NCBI GenBank assembly: GCA_965223115.1
Contig: OZ244982.1
Span: 1,240,001 to 1,304,000, forward strand
DNA: 64,000 nt
From: CBDCUI01 sp965223115
Lineage (GTDB): Bacteria > Pseudomonadota > Gammaproteobacteria > UBA4575
Direction of reading: 5' to 3'
Below, one piece after another: positions 55,950 through 64,000 of the stretch (its first letter is position 1; every line of letters starts with the position of its first letter). Made by a program: the position numbers and the translations under genes. The notes beneath the pieces were generated by a model. The model was not told the origin of the DNA. It saw nothing but the letters and a program-made list of their open reading frames with translations, and made no database searches.

Positions 55950-58418
55950 ATGAAGCCTAGAAGACATAAACTATTAGTTAGTGCACTTGCAGCTGGGGTA
56001 ATGATTGTAACTTCAGCAGACCTGATGGCCCTTAGCTGGCAACAGGTTGCTTACGATTATGGTGCACTACAATTTACTAAAGGTGATGCAATGATTGACA
56101 GTACCTATACATGTACTGCTGATGCTTGCAGAATCTCAGCTGCTAATACAACTTCGATTAACGATATTACCAATTCTGCATCCAACTGCCCCAACGGTGC
56201 AGCCACAGCATGTGCGGGATTTACTTGGGACAATGCATTTTTTGAAGCCACTGATTACATCGGTGCATTTGATCCAGACGCTGCTGTAAAGTGGTGGCAA
56301 ACAGATGACTGGACACTAAGTGAAGGGCCAAGCAGCTTGATAGATGATGGTAGCTTACATCATCCATTAGCGGCTGAAATTTCTGGTGCTACAATTACTC
56401 CAAATGCGGGTGTAACCGATAATGCAACTTGCCAAGCAGAATTTGGTTTACCCGGTAATGCTGCTATTACTTTTGATGGAACAGCTGATGCCGAAGGAGT
56501 GACCTTTCCTGTATGCAGAATCGACGCAACTGCTTTAGGTGCAGTGACATCTGATGTAACCATGACGAATGGTGTGCTTTGGTTAATTGGAAACGGTAAC
56601 CTACAAATTGGTACCGGCGATGTGGCAGGTATTAATACCAAAGCACAAGGTTGCGATGGCTCAGTTCCTGCAATTTCAGGATCAATTACCATTTCTCCAG
56701 GCACCCAAGTCTTTGGGGTACAAGGTGAGCTTGGCGGTATCGTGATTACCCGTGGTTCAACGATTGATGCTCAAGGTACAAGTACACAACCTATTGTAAT
56801 GAGCTCCGCAGACGGTGGCGTAATTACTTGGAACACAACTTTCAATGTGGTAAACAATAATTTCTCCGGTGTGGAAGAATTTGCCGGTGTAGTTTTAGAT
56901 GGTTGTTCCGTTGTAAACAGCCAGCCAGGTGGCGATGTTGCGAGTGAAGCGGTTCAAGTTGGTCAAACTCGCTTTTATGGAGGTTCTGAGCCTGCTGACA
57001 GTAGTGGAATTATGACTTTTGTTGTCATTGCAGAATCAGGTGCTGAATTCCAGCCTGATGAAGAAGTACAGGGCCTTACATTAGAAGGCGTTGGTTCAGG
57101 TACTACACTAGACTTTATTCAAATCCACTACAGTGGTGATGATGGTATTGAATGGTTTGGGGGTACTGTGAATGCTAAACATTTAATCGTTGACGTGATG
57201 AATGATGACGGCTTAGATATGGATCTTGGTTTCCAAGGCCTCATTCAATATGCATTGGTTTTACAAGCAGATTTCCTTGGCGAACGAACCATTGAATCAG
57301 ATAACTTCAGTGATGCGGCACCAGATACTTTACCGCGGACAATGCCTACACTATCTAATGTAACCTTGCTAGGTGCAGAAGGTGACCCAGGTAAAACTTC
57401 AACGGGTCAATTGACTCGTGAAGGTATGGGTGGTTTTTATGACAAACTGCTGATTGCTGACCGTGACCCAAGCATGGTCAATCTAACTTATGATGATGGC
57501 TGTGTAGATATAGATTCTGCAGGCACACAAATCCAGAATGGTGATTTGATTTGGCGACAATCTCATTTCAATTGTACTGCTGGTAGTGGTCCTTCTGTCG
57601 ACCCATTGATGGGTGATGCAACACTTGAAAATGATGATGACACTGCTGCTTTAATTCATCCTGCAGGAAATGACATCGTTGCTGCAATTTTGCCTTCTGC
57701 AAGACGCCCAGATGCTACAGGTAGTGACTTGGCTTCATTCTTTGGTACTTCTATTAATGGAGACCAACAAGGAGGCAACGGTACAGGTTGTGCAGTTCGA
57801 CCATTTGATGCAATTCAAGGTACTTACTTGTACCAGACAACTGATGCAACAAACATGCTTACTGGAAGTGTTAATACACCAGTTGCAATTGCAAACGCTG
57901 CATCACAAAACTGGTTCTTTGCATTTGATCCTAGTACCGCATTTGCAGCTACACCTGTCCAAATGCAATTTGGTTGTGAAAACTTACGTGCAGCAACCTC
58001 TACTGCAAACTTAAACCAACCCGTAGTTGGTGCTTCTGCAGGTGCTGGACTTGATGTTATCGGGTTAGTCACTGCTGTTTCATTAGGTATACCACTAAGC
58101 GGTGCTGCAGCAAATGCTTCTGGATCTGCTAATGCTGGCACGGCAGGGGGTACTGCAACTGTTAGTATTGATAATGCTGCTGTACCTGACATCAGTTGTA
58201 GCGTATGTCAAACCGATGGCGTTGGTGCGTGTATGGCTCCTGCTGCAGCTACTGTAGACATTTCTTATGGTGCAGGTAGTACGGCAAGTATTGGTATTTT
58301 CTGCGCTAACAATGGCAATGCAGTAGCAAATGACCCTACAAACAATCGCTTACTACTTAACTTCATGGATGGTGCTGACTTAGTTGGACAAACCAACTTT
58401 GATGTATTCACTATGTAA
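55950..58418 (+). CDS. Exported beta-helix-like protein with shared C-terminal module
   Basis: Unassigned 822-residue exported protein. Signal peptide (LLVSALAAGVMIVTSADLMA), then a long repetitive, Gly/Asp/Asn-rich region suggesting a right-handed beta-helix (GGIVITRGSTIDAQGTSTQP; VVLDGCSVVNSQPGGDVAS; GTTLDFIQIHYSGDDGIEWF). The last 210 residues are a separate module with conserved cysteines (GCAVRP, FGCENL, VCQTDGVGAC) ending in DVFTM. The same module ends the exported protein at 60574-62019. It directly follows the TonB-dependent receptor, and a surface or receptor partner role is inferred. Confidence 0.65.
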   Translation: MKPRRHKLLVSALAAGVMIVTSADLMALSWQQVAYDYGALQFTKGDAMIDSTYTCTADACRISAANTTSINDITNSASNCPNGAATACAGFTWDNAFFEATDYIGAFDPDAAVKWWQTDDWTLSEGPSSLIDDGSLHHPLAAEISGATITPNAGVTDNATCQAEFGLPGNAAITFDGTADAEGVTFPVCRIDATALGAVTSDVTMTNGVLWLIGNGNLQIGTGDVAGINTKAQGCDGSVPAISGSITISPGTQVFGVQGELGGIVITRGSTIDAQGTSTQPIVMSSADGGVITWNTTFNVVNNNFSGVEEFAGVVLDGCSVVNSQPGGDVASEAVQVGQTRFYGGSEPADSSGIMTFVVIAESGAEFQPDEEVQGLTLEGVGSGTTLDFIQIHYSGDDGIEWFGGTVNAKHLIVDVMNDDGLDMDLGFQGLIQYALVLQADFLGERTIESDNFSDAAPDTLPRTMPTLSNVTLLGAEGDPGKTSTGQLTREGMGGFYDKLLIADRDPSMVNLTYDDGCVDIDSAGTQIQNGDLIWRQSHFNCTAGSGPSVDPLMGDATLENDDDTAALIHPAGNDIVAAILPSARRPDATGSDLASFFGTSINGDQQGGNGTGCAVRPFDAIQGTYLYQTTDATNMLTGSVNTPVAIANAASQNWFFAFDPSTAFAATPVQMQFGCENLRAATSTANLNQPVVGASAGAGLDVIGLVTAVSLGIPLSGAAANASGSANAGTAGGTATVSIDNAAVPDISCSVCQTDGVGACMAPAAATVDISYGAGSTASIGIFCANNGNAVANDPTNNRLLLNFMDGADLVGQTNFDVFTM

Positions 58419-58440
58419 ATCTGTTGCATTTTAGCAAACT

Positions 58441-58469
58441 AAAAAGGGCTTCTTCGGAAGCCTTTTTTT
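58441..58469 (+). terminator. Strong terminator after the 822-residue gene
   Basis: AAAAAGGGCTTC, tetraloop TTCG, GAAGCC and seven T. A textbook intrinsic terminator, 22 bases after the stop codon. Confidence 0.92.
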
Positions 58470-58542
58470 ATCCCTAAACTATATATTTTATATACTTTAT
58501 TGTTTAGCATGTATTAAAAAATTTATTGGAAAGGCATTAATA

Positions 58543-59025
58543 ATGTATAAAAATATAATAATCATTTTTGTATTTACATTAACTTGCAGTCTTACATCTT
58601 GTGATTCACAAAAAGAAGAAGCTTCAATTATAAATCAACAGGAACAACCATCTAATAAAACACAAACAACTACATCTACTGATATATCTGATGAAGAAAT
58701 TACCAGAGAAGACCTAGAAGACACAGGTGATGATAATTGGAAATCTGCGGTATGCGATCTCTGGAAAGAAAATGACTGTAAAGATCCAGGTAGCGCTACA
58801 TGCCAATATTGGAAACCCAGCAAAACCCATATAGGAATGACGAGAGATATATGTGTACAAGCAATGAATATGACTTTAATTCAGTGCAATACAAAACAAT
58901 CTTTTTTTCAGCATAATCCAAGAAACTGTAACTGCATTGAGCAGCAATATAGAAACTCCACACATCGACCAAACACAATGAAAAAAGAAGGACCTTTATT
59001 TGCAGAAAAATGCTTTGTTAAATAA
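58543..59025 (+). CDS. Hypothetical lipoprotein with many cysteines
   Basis: 160 residues. The leader FVFTLTCSLTSC ends in a lipobox-like SLTSC, so it is probably lipid-anchored. An acidic, serine/threonine-rich linker follows (SDEEITREDLEDTGDDN), then a compact domain with about nine cysteines (VCDLWKENDCKDPGSATC; RNCNCIEQQY) that should form disulfides. No known family. Function unknown. Confidence 0.55.
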   Translation: MYKNIIIIFVFTLTCSLTSCDSQKEEASIINQQEQPSNKTQTTTSTDISDEEITREDLEDTGDDNWKSAVCDLWKENDCKDPGSATCQYWKPSKTHIGMTRDICVQAMNMTLIQCNTKQSFFQHNPRNCNCIEQQYRNSTHRPNTMKKEGPLFAEKCFVK

Positions 59026-59135
59026 ATAATTAAATAATACGAGTACACATTGTTACTTTGTAGCTAATAAAGCACTGGATCATTTGAATTGGAAATGATA
59101 TCAATACGATCAGATCGCATTTTTAAGGAGATACT

Positions 59136-59870
59136 TTGAATAATACCCGACAAAATCTGGCTTTAAAATTTCTGTCTGGTGAGGGCATAGAAATTGGAGC
59201 ATTACACTGTCCTCTTGATTTACCAGGAAATGCAAAAGCTATATATGTTGACCGTATAAGCAAAAAAGAAGCGATAAAACAATTCCCTGAATTAAACCCA
59301 AGCAAAATTGTAACAGTAGATGTAGTAACTGATGGATTTAGTCTTGCAGCATTTCAAAACAAAGCATTTAACTTTGTAATAGCCAATCATGTTTTAGAAC
59401 ATTCCCCTAACCCGCTAGGCGTGCTATCAAATTGGACAAGAATTCTACGAAATGGAGGCACTCTATTTATTAGCGTGCCTATTGCTTCTAAATGTTTTGA
59501 TAGAGGACGAAAACTTACAAAGCTAGAACACTTTATTGAAGATCAAAAACTACATAAGCAAGGAAATATCAATAAACTTTCAGATAAAAACCTTGAACAT
59601 TATATTGAATGGGTCAGTATCTCTGAGCCAGCAATTCTTAAACCCTCTAAATGGCGTTGGCTACTAAATAAATATAAATCTAAAAAGACATGCATTACTG
59701 CCGCTAAAAATTTACAACAATCCAACATTGAGATCCATTTTCACACTTTTACAGTTAAGTCACTTAAACAACTACTTAACTATTTACCAAATATTATTGA
59801 TCGAAAAATTACTATTCGGCATATTGAAGCTGTAGGAATTGAAGTAATAGCACTTGTACAAGTCATATAA
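59136..59870 (+). CDS. SAM-dependent methyltransferase-like protein
   Basis: 244-residue class I methyltransferase-like protein (type 11). EIGALHCPLDLPGNAKAIYV contains the SAM-binding start (degenerate GxG), VVTDGFSLAAF and FNFVIANHVLEHSPNPLGVL give motif II/III, then LFISVPIASKCF. It starts with TTG behind AAGGAG. Such proteins often modify glycans or lipids, but no glycan genes adjoin it. Substrate unknown. Confidence 0.65.
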   Translation: MNNTRQNLALKFLSGEGIEIGALHCPLDLPGNAKAIYVDRISKKEAIKQFPELNPSKIVTVDVVTDGFSLAAFQNKAFNFVIANHVLEHSPNPLGVLSNWTRILRNGGTLFISVPIASKCFDRGRKLTKLEHFIEDQKLHKQGNINKLSDKNLEHYIEWVSISEPAILKPSKWRWLLNKYKSKKTCITAAKNLQQSNIEIHFHTFTVKSLKQLLNYLPNIIDRKITIRHIEAVGIEVIALVQVI

Positions 59871-60573
59871 ATGCTTTTTCAACAAGCATATACAAGTGCA
59901 TTAGGGAGCTAGGATTAACGCTTACTTTGTAGGTAAAAAGTATTCTTTCAATCAAGAATGACTGATCAGGTGACTTATACTAAAACCAAAGCCGTTATTG
60001 AGGAAAAATGTTAAAAAATGATATCAAAAACCCAGAAACACCCACTAGAAATAGTATAAATTCAGGTATAAATATTCTTCTCAATAGAGAATTATTCTTT
60101 GCTTGCATGACTCGCCCCTTTTTTCTTTTTATGCATTTATAAACTTAATATTAATTCGTCTTGAATAATGTCGACTACATCACTATTTCTACTATTCATT
60201 AGTAAATATCATGTCCTGAGAAAACTATTAATAAATTACGGGAATTGATTTACTTACGATTCAGACAAAGCAGCCAACCTGTTTCCCAACGTTCTAATTA
60301 TAATTAAATAACCATATGCCTATTATATAATAAAATTATGGAAAATGTATAAAATTTCATCATGATTGTAAAAACTTCAATAATTGAGACTTTAATCATA
60401 CTATAAAATTCATTGTATGATCATATAAAACCTTTTAAATACATATAGTTATACTTATTTTGGAGTGTAATTTATTGATTAGCTAGCAAAAATGATAAGC
60501 TCAATAGTATCTGGGGAATCCAACTAAAATAAATTGAAGAAACCCATTCAAAAGATTAGAGGTGACTACAACT
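59871..60573. other. Long non-coding stretch with one doubtful small frame
   Basis: About 700 bases. A 44-codon frame at 60008-60142 on the plus strand (begins MLKNDIKNPETPTRN, ends FLFMHL) has GAGG five bases upstream, but its sequence is not convincing as a protein. Nothing else was recognised; the promoter of the next gene must be here. Confidence 0.3.
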
Positions 60574-62019
60574 GTGCATACCATCTACAGAACTTCTTTC
60601 TCAATACTACTACTTTACTTAGGTATTTTTTTCACTTACACAAGTGCACATAGTAATGAATCAGATTTAGGTGATGGCAATGGTGCATTAGTCAAATCAA
60701 CCACCAGCATCTCAACGGCCATTGAATTACAACCATTAATCCCAGGAACACAATGGACATACTTAGTTGACAATTCATTTGTAAATATCGATACCGTGTT
60801 AAACGGTGTTTTTAATATTAATGGCAGTAATACGATTGGTATACAAGATTCTGAAAACGATATTACTTACTACACAAATGATGGTAATGGTCTTAGGCAG
60901 CACCGACAGCAAGACCCTGCAAATGATACGTTAACATTTATCCCACCTGTACCTATTTTAAACGCTCAACCACAGCTCAGCGAAACTGTTAATAGTAGTG
61001 GTACGGCCCAATTTAATGTTTCTGGAATTATTGGAAACCTTTCATATAACTCTTCTGCTGAAGTACAAGCTGTTGAGGCAGTAACAGTCCCATTTGGCAC
61101 GTACACAGGTGTTAAAGTCGTACTTACAATTAATATCTTTGGAACAATCCAAGGGATACCATTTAATGAAACAGAAACAGATACTGTTTGGTTTGTAAAA
61201 GATATTGGATATGTAAAAAATATAGCTAACGCAGATGGGATAATTGAAACTTTTGAACTACAGAGTATTAATCCAAATCCATTTTTAATTGCCTCTTCAA
61301 TATTACCTGTAAGTCGCTCTGGACTGGTAGGCCAGGTACTAACCGCTTTTGTTAGTGTTGCCAACGCAGCTTCCAGTAGCGCTCAAGGTTGCAGCATTAC
61401 ACCTACAACAGGTGTATCCGCTGCATTTAGTTATCAGGCCGCTGATGCCATGAATAATCTAATTGGCTCACCCAATATACCCGTAGATATTCCAGCAGGT
61501 GCTGTGCAAAACTTTATTATCAGTTTTACACCCAATGCAGCTTTCCCACCTACAGATGTGTTTTTTAACTACACTTGTGATAACACGAATGCGGCTATGA
61601 ATTCAGTTGGCTTAAATACATTGTTATTATCAGCTGATACTACCCCAGTTCCCGATGTCATTGGTTTAACCACAGTAGTTGATTTGTTGTCTTCTGTAGG
61701 CGGTTCATCTTTATTTGCTGTGGGTTCTTCTAATGTAGGTGCAACAGGAGACATTACAGTTAGCGTTGATGATGGTGGACAGAATTTACCAGTAGTATTG
61801 AATGTGTGCCAAACTGATATGATTGGCGCTTGCACCAGTCCTATTGCCCCGACAATTACTTTAAATTATCTCACTAACAGCACAGCTTCGTTTGCTATCT
61901 TTGTACAACCTACTGGTGTTATTGCGAATAATCCCATTACCAATCGTATCTTTATTCGCTTTATAGATAGTGGTGGTACGGTACGTGGTGCCACGAGTAC
62001 CGCTGTGAGGACGATGTAG
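60574..62019 (+). CDS. Exported protein sharing the C-terminal module of the 822-residue protein
   Basis: About 481 residues; the GTG at 60574 is chosen because GAGGTGA lies eight bases ahead (another GTG lies four codons earlier). The leader (SFSILLLYLGIFFTYTSAHS) directs export. Residues about 45-240 form one beta-rich domain (LQPLIPGTQWTYLVDNSFVN; TVPFGTYTGVKVVLTINIFG). The last 220 residues are homologous to the end of the 822-residue protein: GCSITP, YTCDNT, VCQTDMIGAC, NPITNRIFIRFID and a final RTM. No family recognised. Confidence 0.65.
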   Translation: MHTIYRTSFSILLLYLGIFFTYTSAHSNESDLGDGNGALVKSTTSISTAIELQPLIPGTQWTYLVDNSFVNIDTVLNGVFNINGSNTIGIQDSENDITYYTNDGNGLRQHRQQDPANDTLTFIPPVPILNAQPQLSETVNSSGTAQFNVSGIIGNLSYNSSAEVQAVEAVTVPFGTYTGVKVVLTINIFGTIQGIPFNETETDTVWFVKDIGYVKNIANADGIIETFELQSINPNPFLIASSILPVSRSGLVGQVLTAFVSVANAASSSAQGCSITPTTGVSAAFSYQAADAMNNLIGSPNIPVDIPAGAVQNFIISFTPNAAFPPTDVFFNYTCDNTNAAMNSVGLNTLLLSADTTPVPDVIGLTTVVDLLSSVGGSSLFAVGSSNVGATGDITVSVDDGGQNLPVVLNVCQTDMIGACTSPIAPTITLNYLTNSTASFAIFVQPTGVIANNPITNRIFIRFIDSGGTVRGATSTAVRTM

Positions 62020-62030
62020 ATTATTAATAT

Positions 62031-62210
62031 TGGCGCGCCCGGAGGGATTATAAAATACATCCCTGTATTTTGCCTTACAGGCCATCGCCTAAGGCGATGT
62101 TCAAAATCGTTCCTGACGATTTTGTCTAACCCCATTATTTATTGTCGGGGGTTCGAATGATTCAAAACAAGCCATTACATTTATGGCCTAAAGACTATAA
62201 ATGTAATGGC
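62031..62210. repeat. Four tandem hairpins framed by partial tRNA-Arg copies
   Basis: A 19-bp exact copy of the tRNA-Arg 3' end (62031-62049; original at 62207-62225) opens the element. Then come hairpins AAAATACA/TGTATTTT (62052-62071), CATCGCC/GGCGATG (62083-62099) and CAAAATCGT/ACGATTTTG (62102-62124). A 15-bp inverted copy of the tRNA T-arm follows (62144-62158). The last hairpin has 14-bp arms (62171-62184 and 62197-62210) and touches the tRNA end. It looks like a palindromic repeat element or a series of terminators between gene and tRNA. Confidence 0.7.
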
Positions 62211-62283
62211 GCGCCCGGAGGGATTCGAACCCCCGACCACCTGGTTCGAAGCCAGGTACTCTATCCAGCTGAGCTACAGGCGC
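62207..62283 (-). tRNA. tRNA-Arg (anticodon UCG)
   Basis: The minus strand folds as a full 77-base tRNA: acceptor GCGCCTG pairs with CGGGCGC, D-arm GCTC-AGCTGGATA-GAGT, anticodon arm CCTGG-CTTCGAA-CCAGG, T-arm GGGGG-TTCGAAT-CCCTC and an encoded CCA end. The anticodon TCG reads CGA arginine codons. The well-known reverse-strand false frame over it was rejected. Confidence 0.95.
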
Positions 62284-62338
62284 ACAATATGTATTATAGC
62301 TGGTTGACCATTAATTACGATTGGCACATTATGCAAAT

Positions 62339-62830
62339 ATGACTGTGTTGGTCGACCCTTATCCAAAATTCTTAGCCTTTTTATATCTTGTTTATCCAGA
62401 CTTATACAAAACACTAGCATCTTTCTCAACTAAAACAGATTTAGTTGAAGCTGAATTAACTCGTTTCAATAATATGGATGCATATCAAGCTATTATATTT
62501 AGCGATGGTGATACAAGCAGTGGCGAAAAATTTAACGTAGTATTCAATGATCATTTTAGAACGCCATATTCATGGGATTGGCGCTGGGTATTTGCCATTA
62601 CAATCACATATACAAATCAAACTATATTCTTACTCAAGTTCAAACAGAGAGTAATTGCATTACCAACTGGTAAGTACGCACTTTCTAATGTTTTTTTTAA
62701 TAACTTACAAGACCTATTTTCGAAAGAAATAGAAAAATTAATTACGTCTTCAAAAAAGAAAAATATCTCTATCAAAGAGAATTACAAGACCTATTTAAAC
62801 TCTACTAAATCTATTCAAATAGATATTTAA
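62339..62830 (+). CDS. Hypothetical protein
   Basis: Unrecognised, about 163 residues from the ATG (an earlier TTG adds six). It has no signal peptide; the middle is aromatic-rich (FRTPYSWDWRWVFAITITYT) and the C terminus is basic (ITSSKKKNISIKENYKTY). It converges on the glpD-like gene with a few bases of overlap. No start site signal is clear. Function unknown. Confidence 0.45.
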   Translation: MTVLVDPYPKFLAFLYLVYPDLYKTLASFSTKTDLVEAELTRFNNMDAYQAIIFSDGDTSSGEKFNVVFNDHFRTPYSWDWRWVFAITITYTNQTIFLLKFKQRVIALPTGKYALSNVFFNNLQDLFSKEIEKLITSSKKKNISIKENYKTYLNSTKSIQIDI

Positions 62831-64000
62831 TTCGGCCTAATTAACTTTAATTCTTTTGTGCTTAAACTAGAGGATGTGCTTGGAAGCGACTCCTTTATAT
62901 AATTAAGCACATGGTCTGCAGTGGCACGGTATGCAGTCAGCTTGCCGCCAAATATAGATAATATTCTTGGTTTTTTATTACGATCCCGTAAATAAATCGT
63001 TTCTCGCGACCTCTTGTTTGCATCATCATTATTCTTTGGAAGCACTCGTAATCCTGCAAAGCTCTCTTTTATTTGCACATTTTTACAAGATGGGAAATGT
63101 TGAACAAATGCCTTTAATAAATACTGAATTTCTTTATCAAGCGGGCTTGTTTTACTTGGATCATCTTCAAAAATACTTTCAGTAGTCCCTACCATAGTGT
63201 TTCCATACCAAGGCATTACAAAAATTGGCCGATGATCTTCTGGACTTTCTATATAAAAAATAGAGTTGCTCAATTGAATAGGTAAAATAATATGTGCTCC
63301 TTGCACAAGATCAACAGTTACATTTTTTTGTTGGGGGTACACCATGTTTAAAACATTACTCGCCCAAGGACCAGCAGCATTAATGGTAGTAGAACTAGTA
63401 ATGGTTACTTCATTTCTTTTGTTCTCAGTATAATTGATCACGCAATGATCTTTTAATAGTTCTATTTTATTTACTTTTGCGTTTAATATTAGCTCTGCTC
63501 CATATTCTTGTGCAGAGTCCATTACTGCTTGTGTGAGTAAACGATCATCCGTTTGTGCTTCATAGTATTGAAACACTGCTTGCAAGCCTTCAACATTCAA
63601 ACCATCAAGCGTATGCCACTCACTTTTATTAATTTTTTTAAAACGGGCATCACTATTCAAATTGCCTAATAATGCATAGAGAGATAGCCCTGCCCTTATC
63701 ATCCATGCTGGTCGTTTTGAATTTTTATATATAGGAATATTAACTGACGTTAACTTAACTAGATCAGGAGCATTTTTCAGCAAATAACCTCGTTCTATTA
63801 AACATTCCCTCACTAAAGAGAACTCAAACTGTTCCAAATAACGTAAACCACCATGAATAAGTTTACTTGAACGCGAAGAAGTGCCTTCGGCTAAATGATC
63901 ATACTGCTCTAGCAAGACAGTTTTATAACCTTTGACTGCAGCTGCTTGAGCAACACCAACACCATGTATTCCACCACCAATAATTGCTACGTCGTAGCGC
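62827..64000 (-). CDS. glpD: Glycerol-3-phosphate dehydrogenase (GlpD-like), cut by window edge
   Basis: FAD-dependent oxidation of glycerol-3-phosphate to DHAP at the inner membrane. The frame stays open to base 64000, so the N terminus is missing or nearly so: at the edge it reads VAIIGGGIHGVGVAQ, the FAD-binding GxGxxG site. Further on are GTSSRSSKLIHGGLRYLEQF, TINAAGPWASNV, PWYGNTMVGTTE and FGGKLTAYRATADHV. The C-terminal extension is short compared with full-length GlpD, which has about 500 residues. Confidence 0.88.
   Translation of the reverse strand, partial: RYDVAIIGGGIHGVGVAQAAAVKGYKTVLLEQYDHLAEGTSSRSSKLIHGGLRYLEQFEFSLVRECLIERGYLLKNAPDLVKLTSVNIPIYKNSKRPAWMIRAGLSLYALLGNLNSDARFKKINKSEWHTLDGLNVEGLQAVFQYYEAQTDDRLLTQAVMDSAQEYGAELILNAKVNKIELLKDHCVINYTENKRNEVTITSSTTINAAGPWASNVLNMVYPQQKNVTVDLVQGAHIILPIQLSNSIFYIESPEDHRPIFVMPWYGNTMVGTTESIFEDDPSKTSPLDKEIQYLLKAFVQHFPSCKNVQIKESFAGLRVLPKNNDDANKRSRETIYLRDRNKKPRILSIFGGKLTAYRATADHVLNYIKESLPSTSSSLSTKELKLIRPN

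Noticed and set aside
60008..60142. 44-codon frame with a GAGG site as a gene
   Set aside because: Composition is not protein-like and no neighbour supports it; kept only as a note in the intergenic entry.
62142..62342. Plus-strand frame reading GGIRTPDHLVRSQVLYPAEL
   Set aside because: It is the well-known false frame on the reverse strand of a tRNA gene.
1..64000. CRISPR arrays, transposases, prophage genes
   Set aside because: No regularly spaced repeats, transposase motifs or phage structural genes were seen on either strand.

Overview
The window is an AT-rich chromosomal segment of a gammaproteobacterium, probably marine or aquatic. This is inferred from the mix of families: FadB/FadA beta-oxidation, an ECF sigma with a zinc anti-sigma, a rhombosortase, DUF2959, DUF3379 and DUF3450 proteins, a DUF3450-ExbB-ExbB-ExbD-TonB-TPR export-energising operon, and ATP sulfurylase. 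Intergenic regions are long and at least four degraded genes are visible, so coding density is modest. No phage, transposase, CRISPR array or rRNA was seen.

Layout. 1-13 kb: PilZ protein, rhombosortase, methionine sulfoxide reductase B, a broken secreted-protein gene, the fadBA operon, a broken GlcG/HbpS-type gene, sat, an ECF sigma/anti-sigma pair and an M23 peptidase. 13-31 kb: a large PAS-GGDEF-EAL protein, a divergent DUF1326/DUF2182 pair, a ferredoxin, a DUF4396 remnant, a fused MFS flippase-acyltransferase, a Sel1-like protein, an LRAT-like protein, a photolyase facing a MerR-type regulator, a MarR regulator and small proteins. 29.8-32.2 kb: a lexA-DNA polymerase Y operon under a striking inverted repeat, followed upstream by a broken phospholipase-A2-like gene.

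32.2-46.6 kb is a surface polysaccharide region. It starts with a PqqD-HprK-like fusion kinase, a nucleotidyltransferase and a short Tat-signal peptide with its own strong terminator. An ABC polysaccharide exporter (Wzm/Wzt with a long C-terminal domain), a sulfotransferase, a methyltransferase-glycosyltransferase fusion and a family 2 glycosyltransferase follow, then the complete dTDP-L-rhamnose operon rfbBACD and a membrane-anchored STN-like protein. A rhamnose-containing, possibly sulfated or methylated glycan exported by the ABC route fits. The sat gene elsewhere in the window could feed PAPS synthesis if APS kinase exists in the genome.

46.7-62 kb is an outer-membrane uptake or secretion region. 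The complete TonB-type energising operon lies divergent to a large TonB-dependent receptor with an N-terminal regulatory-like extension and an 822-residue exported protein. A second exported protein (60.6-62.0 kb) shares the C-terminal module of the 822-residue protein. The window ends with a cluster of tandem hairpins framed by partial tRNA copies, tRNA-Arg(UCG), a hypothetical gene and a glpD-like gene cut by the window edge.

Best candidates for something undescribed: the PqqD/HprK + nucleotidyltransferase + Tat-peptide set; the two-protein shared C-terminal module beside the TonB system; the lexA inverted operator with alphaproteobacterial-type GTTC-N7-GTTC boxes; and the hairpin array built around tRNA-Arg fragments. 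All names come from reading motifs by eye; no database search was run.
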